Of a stretch of 64,000 nucleotides of DNA, positions 34,281 to 43,468 are shown piece by piece. The notes beneath the pieces are model-generated. The model was not told the origin of the DNA, did no database searches, and saw only the letters and a program-made list of their open reading frames with translations. The DNA comes from Streptococcus sp. CF8_St5-11 (GTDB lineage: Bacteria > Bacillota > Bacilli > Lactobacillales > Streptococcaceae): assembly GCF_024295625.1 (NCBI RefSeq), contig NZ_JANCOJ010000002.1, positions 248,001 to 312,000 of the forward strand. Reading direction: 5' to 3'. The translations under genes were made by a program, and so were the position numbers. Positions within the stretch are counted from its first letter, which is position 1; each line of letters begins with the position of its first letter.

Positions 34281-35597
34281 TTAAATCGCAAAGAGATCGT
34301 TTAGGTTTTCAGCCATGGTTGGGTGGGTAAAGATTTGTTTTGCGATGTAAGTATAAGGGATCTTGTTGTCCATGGCCATGGTGATCAGGTTGATGAGTTC
34401 GCCTGCAGCTTCTCCAAAGAGCGTCGCTCCAAGAATTTCTTTGGTTTCTGGGTTGACAACGGCTTTGAAGGCCCCTCGGAGGTCTGCGTTGACATGGCCA
34501 CGTGGCATGGCAGCAACTGGTAATTCTTTGACAGCCACTGGAAGTCCTTTGTCGCGTGCTTCTTGCTCAGTCAAGCCGACTTGGGCAAGTGGAGGAGCAA
34601 TAAAGAGTGTTGTCGCATAATTTCTACGAGTTTCGAGATTGTAGCTACCATCGCCTGTAAGATAGTTGAAGACAATGCGGAAGTCATCGAGTGACATGTA
34701 GGTGAATTGAGGACCACCATTGACATCCCCAACTGCAAAGACACCAGGGACGCTGGTTTCCAAATGACGGTTGACTTGGATCGCTCCACGATCAGTGACT
34801 TGGATATCTGTGTTTTCAAGACCAAGTCCAGCTGTGTTTGGTTTACGTCCTGTAGCGTAGAGAAGGATATCAAACTCGAAGTCTCCCTTATCTGTGACAA
34901 CCGTTAAGCTGTTTTGGCCATCTTTGATTTCTTGGGTATGAACGCCTTCCAAGAATTGAATACCATCTTCTTCCAGGTAGCCTTTTGCAAGAGCTGCAAT
35001 GCTGGGCTCGATCCGTGGCAAGAATGTTTCAGAAGCATCCAGTACCGTTACTTGGCTGTCCAAGGTATTATAGAGATGAGCAAATTCCAATCCAATTGGT
35101 CCACCGCCAAGGACGCCCAGGCGTTTAGGTAGGTTTTCCAAACGTTGAATACCGGTTGAATCCACAGCAAATTTACTTTCAGCCAATCCTGGAATCGGAA
35201 GGATAGTTGGTACAGCACCAGTATTAATAATAATGGTTTCAGCTGTCAATTCTTCCTTTTCATCTCCAGCTTGAATTTCGATGACCTTGTTAGAAACGAA
35301 ACGAGCCGTCGCGTCGATAATGTCTACACCAGTTCCAGCAATAGTTGCGTAGTTCTTGCCATTGAGACGAGTAGTGACCGCATTTTTTTCATTCATGGCT
35401 TGCTCAAAATCCAAGCCTTTTTCTGCGGCAACAATCAAGGTCTTGGTGGGAATACAAGCGATATTGATACAAGTACCACCGTACATAGACTTGCTCTTTT
35501 CAATTAGAGCGACTTTTTTTCCTTGGCTTGATAATTTCGCTGCAAGTGTTTTACCAGCTTTACCAAATCCAATCACAATAACATCATACATTAACAT
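34281..35597 (-). CDS. FAD-dependent pyridine nucleotide-disulfide oxidoreductase (RclA/MerA-like)
   Basis: 438 residues. FAD motif VIGFGKAGKTLA is at 9-20, the redox-active pair C43/C48 lies in GGTCINIACIPTK, the NAD(P) motif is GVLGGGPIGLEFA, the second FAD motif GVFAVGDVNG, and the C-terminal dimer interface His is in FTHPTMAE. MYGGTCINIACIPTK is closer to RclA (reactive chlorine response) than to dihydrolipoamide dehydrogenase, whose acyltransferase partners are absent here. It probably defends against hypothiocyanous or hypochlorous acid or copper (inference). Start ATG 35597 after AAGGTG; a second in-frame ATG lies two codons on. Confidence 0.88.
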   Translation of the reverse strand: MLMYDVIVIGFGKAGKTLAAKLSSQGKKVALIEKSKSMYGGTCINIACIPTKTLIVAAEKGLDFEQAMNEKNAVTTRLNGKNYATIAGTGVDIIDATARFVSNKVIEIQAGDEKEELTAETIIINTGAVPTILPIPGLAESKFAVDSTGIQRLENLPKRLGVLGGGPIGLEFAHLYNTLDSQVTVLDASETFLPRIEPSIAALAKGYLEEDGIQFLEGVHTQEIKDGQNSLTVVTDKGDFEFDILLYATGRKPNTAGLGLENTDIQVTDRGAIQVNRHLETSVPGVFAVGDVNGGPQFTYMSLDDFRIVFNYLTGDGSYNLETRRNYATTLFIAPPLAQVGLTEQEARDKGLPVAVKELPVAAMPRGHVNADLRGAFKAVVNPETKEILGATLFGEAAGELINLITMAMDNKIPYTYIAKQIFTHPTMAENLNDLFAI

Positions 35598-35717
35598 ATG
35601 TTACACCTTCTTTCGCTTTCTATTGTATCAAACCCATATTAAAAAGTCTGAAATCTGCTACGGGATTTTTTAGGAGCTCATGGGAAGGGGGAAAGAGGGA
35701 CAAGAAGTCTCGTTTCG

Positions 35718-35726
35718 TGGTATAAT
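35718..35726 (+). promoter_or_regulatory. extended -10 promoter of truB
   Basis: TGGTATAAT at 35718-35726, giving a leader of about 45 nt before truB. Confidence 0.72.
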
Positions 35727-35778
35727 AAAGGGTCGGTGGCCCGGATGGTCACACAAACAGTTAGAAAGAGCAAATCAG

Positions 35779-36675
35779 ATGGACGGAATTATCAATGTAA
35801 AAAAAGAAGCAGGCATGACCTCACATGATGTGGTCTTTAAACTGCGAAAAATCTTAGGAACTAAGAAGATCGGCCATGGGGGAACGCTGGATCCAGATGT
35901 GGTGGGAGTACTTCCGATTGCAGTTGGAAAGGCGACCCGGATGGTCGAATTCATGCAAGATGAGGGCAAGGTCTATGAGGGAGAAATCACTCTGGGATTT
36001 TCTACCACGACGGAGGATGCCAGTGGGGAAGTCGTAGAGCGGACCCCAGTGGAAGCCCCTTTAGATGCAGGAGAGGTCGATCGTATGATTGCCCAGATGG
36101 TGGGAGAGATTGAGCAGGTACCGCCCATGTATTCAGCGGTCAAGGTCAATGGACGTAAACTCTATGAGTATGCACGGGCAGGAGAAGAAGTGGAACGGCC
36201 TGTCCGGCAGGTAACCATTTATGAATTCACGCGCACCAGTGAGATTAGCTATGAAGAAGGACTAGCCCGTTTTCGTTTCCGGGTCAAATGCAGTAAGGGC
36301 ACCTATATCCGGACCTTGTCTGTGGACCTTGGTCAAAAACTGGGCTACGCAGCCCATATGTCTCATCTGACCCGAACCAGTGCTGCCGGTTTGTCACTAG
36401 ATGATGCCCTGACCTTAGAAGAAGTGGCTGAAAAAGTAGCCCAAGGAGATTTGAGCTTCCTTCATCCACTTGAGATTGGCACCGGGGATCTGGAAAAAGT
36501 AGAGCTGACAGTAGAAGAGGTTGGCGAAGTCCAAGTGGGACGCTTTATTCCTGTTGAGAGTGACTCCAGAGAGTTGGCTGCTTTTTACCAAGGAAAATTG
36601 GTAGCCATTTTAGAAAAAAGAGAAGAACTTTACAAACCTCGAAAAGTCTTTCTCACAGAAAGTGTGTTACAATAA
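35779..36675 (+). CDS. truB: tRNA pseudouridine(55) synthase TruB
   Basis: 298 residues from ATG 35779; the reading frame extends 33 codons upstream but crosses the promoter. It isomerises U55 in the T loop of all elongator tRNAs. The catalytic Asp is in [14 protein letters not shown] (D38), [10 protein letters not shown] is present, and [12 protein letters not shown] forms the substrate loop. GAAAGAG is a weak SD. ribF follows with its probable promoter inside the truB 3' end. Confidence 0.95.
   Translation: MDGIINVKKEAGMTSHDVVFKLRKILGTKKIGHGGTLDPDVVGVLPIAVGKATRMVEFMQDEGKVYEGEITLGFSTTTEDASGEVVERTPVEAPLDAGEVDRMIAQMVGEIEQVPPMYSAVKVNGRKLYEYARAGEEVERPVRQVTIYEFTRTSEISYEEGLARFRFRVKCSKGTYIRTLSVDLGQKLGYAAHMSHLTRTSAAGLSLDDALTLEEVAEKVAQGDLSFLHPLEIGTGDLEKVELTVEEVGEVQVGRFIPVESDSRELAAFYQGKLVAILEKREELYKPRKVFLTESVLQ
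36665..36673 (+). promoter_or_regulatory. possible leaderless promoter of ribF inside truB end
   Basis: TGTTACAAT (extended -10) overlaps the truB stop region; the hexamer ends 6 bases before the ribF ATG, so a transcript would start at or by the AUG. No -35 and no SD for ribF are visible. Confidence 0.45.
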
Positions 36676-36679
36676 ATTC

Positions 36680-37615
36680 ATGAATATTCGTACGATAACT
36701 ACTGCTAACCAGATCCATTTGGAGAATGAGACAGTTTTGGTTCTGGGCTACTTTGATGGCCTGCATCTGGGGCATCAAGAACTCTTTAAAAAGGCGCGTC
36801 AGATAGCGGATGAAAAAGGCTTGAAGGTCTCTTTGTTAACCTTCCCTGAATCTCCTAAGTTAGCCTTTGTTCGCTACCAACCAGAATTACTGCTTCATTT
36901 GCAGAGTCCTGAGGATCGGTTCCAAAAATTAAACGAACTAGGTGTGGATGAGCTCTTCCTCATTGATTTTACGACCGATTTTGCTTCTAAAACAGCCAAA
37001 GAATTTGTTGATCAATTTGTCAAAGCCTTGAGGGCCCGAGTTTTAATTGCTGGATTTGATTATAGTTTTGGCTCTGATAAGAAAACGGCCTCTGACTTAG
37101 CTGCTTATTTTGATGGTCAAGTGGAAGTCATTTCTCCTGTATTGGATCAGGGGGAAAAGATTAGTTCAACCCGCATTCGTCAAGCTATCCTAGAAGGACG
37201 AGTCCAAGAAGCTGCCCGTCTACTTGGTCACCCTTTATCCAGTCGGGGAATCGTCGTGCACGGAGATGCACGTGGCCGTACCATTGGCTATCCTACCGCT
37301 AATCTAGCACCGATTGATCGGACCTATCTCCCATCAGATGGCGTTTATGTAGTCGATGTCGATTTTAAAGGGCAGACCTACCGTGGGATGGCTTCTGTCG
37401 GGAAAAATGTCACCTTTGATGGGAAAGAGCTTCGTTTCGAAGTCAATCTCTTTGATTTTACAGGAGATATCTATGGTCATACCCTGACCATTCATTGGTT
37501 AGATAAGATTCGAGAAATGGTCAAATTCGATGGGATCGATCAACTAGTGGCGCAACTAGAAGAAGATGAAGCAGTTTCACGAAACTGGACCAAGAGAGTG
37601 GGACAGAAGTCCTAG
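36680..37615 (+). CDS. ribF: bifunctional riboflavin kinase / FAD synthetase RibF
   Basis: 311 residues from ATG 36680; no SD. The N-terminal FMN adenylyltransferase domain contains VLGYFDGLHLGHQELF (nucleotidyltransferase GxxHxGH-like) and SSTRIRQAI. The C-terminal riboflavin kinase domain contains GRTIGYPTANL. It makes FMN and then FAD. The last codons, encoding KRVGQKS and the TAG stop, lie inside the left inverted repeat of a palindromic element (37594-37768), so the C-terminal tail is element-derived. It lies 4 bases after truB. Confidence 0.94.
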   Translation: MNIRTITTANQIHLENETVLVLGYFDGLHLGHQELFKKARQIADEKGLKVSLLTFPESPKLAFVRYQPELLLHLQSPEDRFQKLNELGVDELFLIDFTTDFASKTAKEFVDQFVKALRARVLIAGFDYSFGSDKKTASDLAAYFDGQVEVISPVLDQGEKISSTRIRQAILEGRVQEAARLLGHPLSSRGIVVHGDARGRTIGYPTANLAPIDRTYLPSDGVYVVDVDFKGQTYRGMASVGKNVTFDGKELRFEVNLFDFTGDIYGHTLTIHWLDKIREMVKFDGIDQLVAQLEEDEAVSRNWTKRVGQKS

Positions 37616-37768
37616 CCTCTCAATTGTTTTTGGATTGTCGAGCAAGACGCAGTGGTTGAGTGGGCTCTACTACGCTGATTTCATCAGCTTTTACAGCCCT
37701 ACTCAACTGTGCGGAGGTGGGACGACGAAATCGAATTCTAACGAATTACCGATTTCTGTCCCACTCTC
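37594..37768. repeat. palindromic repeat element with 15-bp terminal inverted repeats
   Basis: GAGAGTGGGACAGAA (37594-37608) is inverted as TTCTGTCCCACTCTC (37754-37768), followed by a T-run. Nested within are CAGTGGTTGAGTGGGCT / AGCCCTACTCAACTGTG (37650-37666 and 37695-37711, imperfect) and GCTGAT-TTC-ATCAGC (37674-37688). The whole can fold into one long cruciform and probably ends transcription from both sides. It looks like the short palindromic repeats scattered through viridans streptococcal genomes, but the family cannot be named from sequence alone. It has no coding capacity. The rest of the 309-base gap to spxA holds only the spxA promoter. Confidence 0.82.
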
Positions 37769-37856
37769 TTTTTTCGGGCCTCTTCTTGGGAAAAATGAAA
37801 GGGATTTCTTTTTTCCACTGAAATTCAGAAAAATCGTCGAGAAATCAAAAAAGCGC

Positions 37857-37885
37857 TTTTCAAGCACCTATTTTTTTTGTATAAT
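37857..37885 (+). promoter_or_regulatory. promoter of spxA
   Basis: TTTTCA at 37857-37862, 17-base T-rich spacer, consensus TATAAT at 37880-37885. Confidence 0.78.
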
Positions 37886-37924
37886 AGAGTCAGATAGTTA
37901 TATATAAAAAAAGAAGTGAACCAC

Positions 37925-38326
37925 ATGATTACATTATTTTTATCACCGAGTTGTACATCATGTCGAAAAGCTCGGGCTTGGTTAAAAAAGCACGATGTTC
38001 CATTTAAAGAACACAATATTATGACAAGTCCTTTGAGCAAACAGGAGTTGACAAGTATATTGGCCTTGACCGAAAACGGAACAGACGACATTATTTCAAC
38101 TCGTTCAAAAATTTTTCAAAAATTGGATGTTGATGTTGAAGATTTATCCATCTCAGCCTTGATCCGTCTGATTGAGGAAAATCCTAGTCTCTTGCGGAGA
38201 CCGATTATTTTAGATAACAAACGTATGCAGATTGGCTTTAACGAAGATGAAATTCGGGCCTTCTTGCCACGGAGTTATCGCAAACAAGAGTTACGCTCTG
38301 CCACTCTAAGAGCAGAAATAAACTAA
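37925..38326 (+). CDS. spxA: transcriptional regulator SpxA1 (ArsC family)
   Basis: 133 residues from ATG 37925. It is a thioredoxin/ArsC-fold protein that binds the alpha C-terminal domain of RNA polymerase and switches on thiol- and oxidative-stress genes. Redox switch C10-T-S-C13 ([10 protein letters not shown]), the Gly/Arg interface, and [26 protein letters not shown] near the C-terminus are typical. [20 protein letters not shown] matches the SpxA1 rather than the SpxA2 subtype. It controls hydrogen peroxide production and tolerance in streptococci. The UPF0223 gene follows closely. Confidence 0.93.
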   Translation: MITLFLSPSCTSCRKARAWLKKHDVPFKEHNIMTSPLSKQELTSILALTENGTDDIISTRSKIFQKLDVDVEDLSISALIRLIEENPSLLRRPIILDNKRMQIGFNEDEIRAFLPRSYRKQELRSATLRAEIN

Positions 38327-38338
38327 GAAGTATGTCGA

Positions 38339-38617
38339 ATGCAAAAAAATTATAGTTACCCACTGGACTTATCGTGGAGCACTGAAGAGCTTGCTTCAGT
38401 GCTTTCTTTTTTCAATAAAGTTGAAGAAGCCTATGAAAGTAAGGTAGAGGCCAAAGAATACATGGAAGCCTACCGCGCTTTTAAGAAGGTCGTACCTAGT
38501 ATCGGAGAAGAAAAGCGTCTCGGACGGGAGTTCGAAGAAGTGAGCGGTTATTCTCTCTATCGTGCGACCCAGGCTGCAAAGCAAAAAGAGGAAGGATGGT
38601 TTTCTCTTGAAGAATAA
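38339..38617 (+). CDS. UPF0223 family protein
   Basis: 92 residues starting [17 protein letters not shown]. The pattern YPLD-WSTEE, the central helix [10 protein letters not shown] and [31 protein letters not shown] are diagnostic for UPF0223 (YktA-like). It is a helical cytosolic protein of unknown function. It sits between spxA and the phosphatase gene, whose TTG start lies inside this gene's end. Confidence 0.88.
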   Translation: MQKNYSYPLDLSWSTEELASVLSFFNKVEEAYESKVEAKEYMEAYRAFKKVVPSIGEEKRLGREFEEVSGYSLYRATQAAKQKEEGWFSLEE

Positions 38618-39377
38618 GTTAGAGTTTGCCAAACAAATCGTTTTAGAGGCTGGAGACTACTTGCGTCTTCATCTCCATGATGACTTGATGATCTCAAAAA
38701 AAACTGGGCCGACAGATTTAGTAACCCAGATGGACCAACAGGTTCAAAAGGATTTGGTTGAAAAAATCAAACATCGCTACCCAGAAGATCGGATTTTTGC
38801 GGAGGAAGATGGCCTTCGTTCCCCAATTTCAGAAGGTTCCGTTTGGGTGATTGATCCTATTGATGGGACCAATAATTTTGTGACCCAAAAGGAAGATTTT
38901 GCGGTGATGGTGGCCTATTTTGAAGACGGAATTGGTCAGTTTGGCCTGATCTACGATGTGATGCGGGATCACCTTTTTTACGGGGGTGGAGAATTCCCTG
39001 TTTATCGCAATGAGGTTGAACTGACGCCCTTTGTGGACCAACCTCTGGAAAACCTTTTGATTGCTTCAAATGTCGGCATGCTTGAGAAAAATGACTGGGG
39101 CATGGCCGATCTTGGTATGGACTCTCTTGGCATTCGGGTCTACGGAAGTGCCGGTATTAGTTTTTCAAAAATTCTCTCAGGTGGGATTCTAGCTTATTTT
39201 AGCTATATCTGGCCTTGGGATTATGCCGCAGCTGCGATCATGGGGGAACAGTTGGGCTATACCGTTTTAAATCTAAATGGAGATAAACCTAATTACCAGT
39301 CAGTGGAACCCATTATGATGGTTCCAAAAGTGAAGTTAACAGAAATTCAAACCTATCTTAAGAAAGGGAGAAGTTAA
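38607..39377 (+). CDS. inositol monophosphatase family protein
   Basis: 256 residues if TTG 38607 is the start (AGGAAGG about 10 bases upstream). A GTG at 38562 would add 15 residues that overlap the previous gene and look non-homologous. Metal-binding motifs of the Mg-dependent sugar phosphatase superfamily are intact: [18 protein letters not shown] and [10 protein letters not shown]. Possible substrates are inositol phosphate, PAP (CysQ-like) or a glycerol/sugar phosphate; these cannot be told apart here. It overlaps the UPF0223 gene and precedes the methyltransferase with no gap. Confidence 0.88.
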   Translation: MKNKLEFAKQIVLEAGDYLRLHLHDDLMISKKTGPTDLVTQMDQQVQKDLVEKIKHRYPEDRIFAEEDGLRSPISEGSVWVIDPIDGTNNFVTQKEDFAVMVAYFEDGIGQFGLIYDVMRDHLFYGGGEFPVYRNEVELTPFVDQPLENLLIASNVGMLEKNDWGMADLGMDSLGIRVYGSAGISFSKILSGGILAYFSYIWPWDYAAAAIMGEQLGYTVLNLNGDKPNYQSVEPIMMVPKVKLTEIQTYLKKGRS

Positions 39378-40682
39378 ATGAATTTTCCCAATGGTTTTAA
39401 AGAAAAATACCAGCATCTTCTAGGTGAGGATGCTGCTGCTTTTTTTGCGACCTTTGAGCAAGAAGCAGTATCGGCCTTTCGGACTAATCCTTTGAAAGAA
39501 ACTCAAAAAGCATTTGATGATCCGATTCCCAATACCCCTTGGGGACATTATGGAAAGGTCTCAGGAAAATCCATCGAGCACGCAACGGGCTTGGTCTATT
39601 CGCAAGAGCCAGCAGCTCAGATAGTGGCCCAGGTCGCCCAGCCTAAGCCAGGAATGAAGGTCTTAGACTTGGCCGCAGCTCCTGGTGGAAAGACCACCCA
39701 GCTCTTGTCTTATTTGGACAATCAGGGACTCTTGGTCTCCAATGAAATCCACAAGGGTCGTTCGAAAATTCTTGTAGAGAATGTAGAACGCTTTGGTGCG
39801 CGAAATGTGCTGGTGACCAATGAGTCTGCCGATCGTCTGGCCAAAGTTTTCTCAGGCTTTTTTGATCTGATTGTACTAGACGCCCCGTGTTCAGGTGAGG
39901 GGATGTTCCGTAAGCAACCAGATGCCATGGACTATTGGTCCATCGAATATCCTCGAGAGTGTAGTCTTCTTCAAAGAGAAATTCTAGAGGATGCTCTCAA
40001 GATGTTGGTTCCAGGTGGTTCCTTGGTTTATTCAACCTGTACCTGGGCTCCTGAGGAAAATGAAGAGATCGTATCCTGGCTCTTAGATAATTTTGATCTA
40101 GAATTGGAAACGATCGAGAAGATCAATGGTATGGCAGAAGGCATTGACCATCCAGAAACGGCGCGCATGTATCCTCATCTCTTTAAAGGGGAGGGACAAT
40201 TTGTTGCTAAGTTCCGTTATCTAGGAGAGAATCGACCTGCCAAAATCCCTTCCAAAAAGGACCAATTATCTGCAGAACAAAAGAAATGGTGGCAGGAGTT
40301 TGCTAAGAAACACTTGAAGATCACTCTAGAAGGTGTCCTCGAAACCTTTGGGGACGAACTCTACTTGGTTCCACTTGGTTTACCAGATTTGCGAAAAGTA
40401 AAAATCGCCCGAAATGGCTTGCATCTAGGCACCTTCAAGAAAAATCGATTTGAACCTAGTTTTGCCCTTGGCCTTGCTCTAAAACCGAGTGAGGTCAAAG
40501 AGACCGTTTCGATCACGCCTGAAGACTTTGTTCATTATGTGGCGGGAGAGACGGTTCAATTAAAGGAAACGCATCCAAATGGATGGTACCAGGTCCTGGT
40601 TGAAGGCAATGGTTTGGGCTTTGCCAAAGTGACCGGACAGACCCTGAAAAATTTCTATCCAAAGGGGCTTCGTTTTAGGTAA
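39378..40682 (+). CDS. RsmF/NOL1-NOP2-Sun family rRNA m5C methyltransferase
   Basis: 434 residues. The SAM-dependent Rossmann core shows LDLAAAPGGKTTQL (SAM loop), DAPCSGEGMFRK (PCxG with the releasing Cys) and YSTCTWAPEENE (catalytic Cys). The C-terminal extension resembles RsmF/YebU RNA-binding modules, so it most likely methylates a 16S rRNA cytosine. ATG 39378 directly follows the TAA of the phosphatase gene, with GGGAGAAG as SD. The next gene is pstS. Confidence 0.93.
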   Translation: MNFPNGFKEKYQHLLGEDAAAFFATFEQEAVSAFRTNPLKETQKAFDDPIPNTPWGHYGKVSGKSIEHATGLVYSQEPAAQIVAQVAQPKPGMKVLDLAAAPGGKTTQLLSYLDNQGLLVSNEIHKGRSKILVENVERFGARNVLVTNESADRLAKVFSGFFDLIVLDAPCSGEGMFRKQPDAMDYWSIEYPRECSLLQREILEDALKMLVPGGSLVYSTCTWAPEENEEIVSWLLDNFDLELETIEKINGMAEGIDHPETARMYPHLFKGEGQFVAKFRYLGENRPAKIPSKKDQLSAEQKKWWQEFAKKHLKITLEGVLETFGDELYLVPLGLPDLRKVKIARNGLHLGTFKKNRFEPSFALGLALKPSEVKETVSITPEDFVHYVAGETVQLKETHPNGWYQVLVEGNGLGFAKVTGQTLKNFYPKGLRFR

Positions 40683-40789
40683 AATGCTGGGCAAAGAACC
40701 CGTTCTATGATATAGTGGAAGTACAGGTTTTTTTGAAAAAAACTTGTCAAAATCATAAGTGAAATAGTGAAATATCAAGGAGACATGAT

Positions 40790-41656
40790 TTGAAAAAGTC
40801 TAAAAAGCTGATCCTAGGACTAGCGACGATCGCATTAGCAGGAAGTTTATCTGCTTGTGCGTCTTGGATCAATCGCGGAGAATCCATCACTGCTGTCGGA
40901 TCGACTGCCTTACAACCCTTGGTTGAAGGAGTAGTAGATCGCTACATTGAAGAACATCCTGGTAAGATTGTGAATGTACAAGGAGGAGGTTCTGGTACAG
41001 GACTTTCACAAGTTCAATCAGGCGCTGTTGATATCGGAAATAGTGACCTTTTTGCAGAGGAAAAATCTGGGATTGATGCTTCTAGTCTGGTCGATCACCA
41101 GGTAGCCGTAGCAGGGACAGCCATCATTGCCAATAAAAATATCTCAGTAGATAATTTGACAACAGAGCAATTGCGAAAGATCTTTACGGGTGAATATACC
41201 AACTGGAAGCAATTGGGAGGTCCAGATCTTGAAATCACGATTGTGAACCGAGCGGTTGGTTCTGGTAGCCGTGCTGTCTTTGATGCCATCATCATGGATG
41301 GCAAACAGCCCAAGCAGGCCCAAGAGCAAGACTCTAATGGAATGGTGAAAAACATCGTTTCTCAGACGCCAGGAGCCATCTCTTATCTAGCCTTTACCTA
41401 CTTGGATAGCAGTGTTAAAACCATGAAGCTTAATGGCTATCAACCAACTAAAGCCAATGTCGTCAACAATAACTGGCCAATCTGGTCTTACGAACACATG
41501 TATACTAAGGGAAAACCTAATGAGTTGTCTAAAAAATTCATTGACTACATGATGACCGATGAGGTTCAGCAAAAAGTTGTTGGCAAGATGGGTTATATCC
41601 CGATCAATGACATGAAAGTTACCCGTGATTTAAAAGGGAATGTGACAAAAAAATAA
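40790..41656 (+). CDS. pstS: phosphate ABC transporter substrate-binding lipoprotein PstS
   Basis: 288 residues starting at TTG 40790 (AAGGAG 7-8 bases upstream). Signal peptide with lipobox LSAC; Cys23 would be lipidated, holding the protein on the outer membrane face. Phosphate-binding loops: [22 protein letters not shown] and [11 protein letters not shown]. First gene of a six-gene high-affinity phosphate uptake operon. Expression is normally induced by phosphate limitation; I do not see a clear Pho/PnpR box. The 107-base gap upstream contains an A/T-run palindrome near 40725-40745. Confidence 0.95.
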   Translation: MKKSKKLILGLATIALAGSLSACASWINRGESITAVGSTALQPLVEGVVDRYIEEHPGKIVNVQGGGSGTGLSQVQSGAVDIGNSDLFAEEKSGIDASSLVDHQVAVAGTAIIANKNISVDNLTTEQLRKIFTGEYTNWKQLGGPDLEITIVNRAVGSGSRAVFDAIIMDGKQPKQAQEQDSNGMVKNIVSQTPGAISYLAFTYLDSSVKTMKLNGYQPTKANVVNNNWPIWSYEHMYTKGKPNELSKKFIDYMMTDEVQQKVVGKMGYIPINDMKVTRDLKGNVTKK

Positions 41657-41672
41657 AAGAATTAGGTAAAAA

Positions 41673-42584
41673 ATGAACGAAGTAGCAAAAAAAATGCTGA
41701 CGAAATCAAAAAACTCCCGCCTAGAAAAATTTGGCAGAACCATTACTTTTCTATGCATGAGTTTGATTGTTGTCGTCGTTGCCATGATTTTGATTTTCGT
41801 GGCCCAAAAAGGTTTATCGACTTTCTTTGTCAATAAAGTCAATATCTTTAGTTTTCTATTTGGGAGCTCTTGGAATCCTGCTGCAAAGGAATTCGGAGCC
41901 CTACCAATGATTCTAGGTTCCTTTATTGTAACCTTGCTTTCTGCCCTCTTGGCAACGCCGTTTGCCATTGGTGCAGCTGTTTTCATGACAGAAGTCTCTC
42001 CTAAAGGAGCTCGTTTCTTGCAACCAGCGATTGAGCTCTTAGTGGGAATTCCTTCAGTTGTTTACGGATTTATTGGCCTTCAAGTGGTCGTCCCATTTAC
42101 GCGTAGTCTCTTTGGTGGGACTGGTTTTGGGATTCTCTCAGGGGTCTTTGTCCTCTTTGTTATGATCCTGCCAACTGTCACCTTTATGACGACCGATAGC
42201 CTCCGAGCTGTTCCCCGTCATTACCGGGAAGCTAGTATGGCCATGGGTGCGACACGCTGGCAAACGATTTGGCATGTCACGCTCAAGGCAGCCCGCTCAG
42301 GAATCTTTACAGCGGTTGTCTTTGGAATGGCGCGTGCCTTCGGGGAAGCCTTGGCGATCCAGATGGTGGTCGGAAACTCGGCAGTGGTACCAACCTCGCT
42401 CACAACACCAGCTTCCACCCTCACCTCTATTTTGACCATGGGAATCGGAAATACCGTCATGGGTACGGTCAATAACAATGTTCTTTGGTCACTCGCCTTG
42501 GTATTGCTCCTCATGAGTCTTGCCTTTAACAGTGTGATTAAACTGATTACGAAAGAAAGAGGTAAGAAGAACTATGCACGCTAA
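41673..42584 (+). CDS. pstC: phosphate ABC transporter permease PstC
   Basis: 303 residues, about six membrane helices. The inner-membrane component loop (EAA-like) is at TDSLRAVPRHYREASMAMGATRWQT. It forms the channel with PstA. It overlaps pstA by 11 bases. Confidence 0.95.
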   Translation: MNEVAKKMLTKSKNSRLEKFGRTITFLCMSLIVVVVAMILIFVAQKGLSTFFVNKVNIFSFLFGSSWNPAAKEFGALPMILGSFIVTLLSALLATPFAIGAAVFMTEVSPKGARFLQPAIELLVGIPSVVYGFIGLQVVVPFTRSLFGGTGFGILSGVFVLFVMILPTVTFMTTDSLRAVPRHYREASMAMGATRWQTIWHVTLKAARSGIFTAVVFGMARAFGEALAIQMVVGNSAVVPTSLTTPASTLTSILTMGIGNTVMGTVNNNVLWSLALVLLLMSLAFNSVIKLITKERGKKNYAR

Positions 42585-43458
42585 ACGAATGGATAAAATT
42601 GCAACAGGAGTGCTGTATGCTATTTCAGGGATCATCGTTGCGATTCTTGCCTCATTGATCCTTTATATCTTGGTCCGTGGCTTGCCCCATGTATCTTGGC
42701 ACTTCTTGACTGGGAAATCTTCTTCTTACCAAGCAGGAGGAGGGATCGGAATTCAATTGTATAATTCCTTCTTCCTCTTGGTCATTACCTTGGTGATTTC
42801 CTTCCCACTTTCTCTTGGAGCTGGGATTTACCTCTCTGAGTACGCTAAAAAAGGTCGTTTGACCAATTTGGTTCGTACCTGTATTGAGATCTTGTCTTCT
42901 TTGCCATCTGTCGTTGTAGGTCTCTTTGGTTACCTGGTCTTCGTTGTCCAGTTCAAATATGGATTTTCGATCATTTCAGGGGCCTTGGCCTTGACCGTCT
43001 TTAACCTGCCACAGATGACCCGCAATATCGAAGATAGCTTGCAGCACGTTCACCATACACAGCGCGAAGCAGGTCTAGCACTGGGCTTGTCTCGCTGGGA
43101 AACTGTGATCCATGTCGTGGTTCCAGAAGCTCTTCCAAGTATTATCACTGGGGTTGTCTTAGCCTCTGGACGGATCTTTGGGGAAGCTGCAGCCTTGATC
43201 TATACAGCAGGTCAGTCGGCTCCAGCCCTTGATTGGTCAAACTGGAATGTCTTTAGTGTGACCAGTCCGATTTCGATCTTCCGTCAGGCTGAAACCTTGG
43301 CTGTCCATATCTGGAAGGTCAACAGTGAAGGAACCATTCCAGACTCGATCGAAGTTTCAGCCGGTTCTGCCGCCGTTCTTTTGATCTTTATCTTGATCTT
43401 TAACTTTGGAGCGCGCAAACTCGGAAGTTACCTCCATAAAAAACTAACATCTGCTTAA
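42574..43458 (+). CDS. pstA: phosphate ABC transporter permease PstA
   Basis: 294 residues with six predicted helices. The EAA-like loop EDSLQHVHHTQREAGLALGLSRWET contacts the ATPases. The start ATGCACGCTAAACG overlaps the pstC end. It partners PstC in the membrane and is followed 10 bases on by the first ATPase gene. Confidence 0.95.
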   Translation: MHAKRMDKIATGVLYAISGIIVAILASLILYILVRGLPHVSWHFLTGKSSSYQAGGGIGIQLYNSFFLLVITLVISFPLSLGAGIYLSEYAKKGRLTNLVRTCIEILSSLPSVVVGLFGYLVFVVQFKYGFSIISGALALTVFNLPQMTRNIEDSLQHVHHTQREAGLALGLSRWETVIHVVVPEALPSIITGVVLASGRIFGEAAALIYTAGQSAPALDWSNWNVFSVTSPISIFRQAETLAVHIWKVNSEGTIPDSIEVSAGSAAVLLIFILIFNFGARKLGSYLHKKLTSA

Positions 43459-43468
43459 AGGAGAAGAA

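Noticed and set aside
37566-37907. Plus-strand ORF of 113 codons over the ribF end and repeat element
   Set aside because: It starts inside ribF in another frame, runs through the palindromic element and the spxA promoter, and has no SD.
40720-40790. Pho-type operator before pstS
   Set aside because: Only an A/T-run palindrome and loose repeats are visible; no convincing direct repeat of a PhoB/PnpR box.
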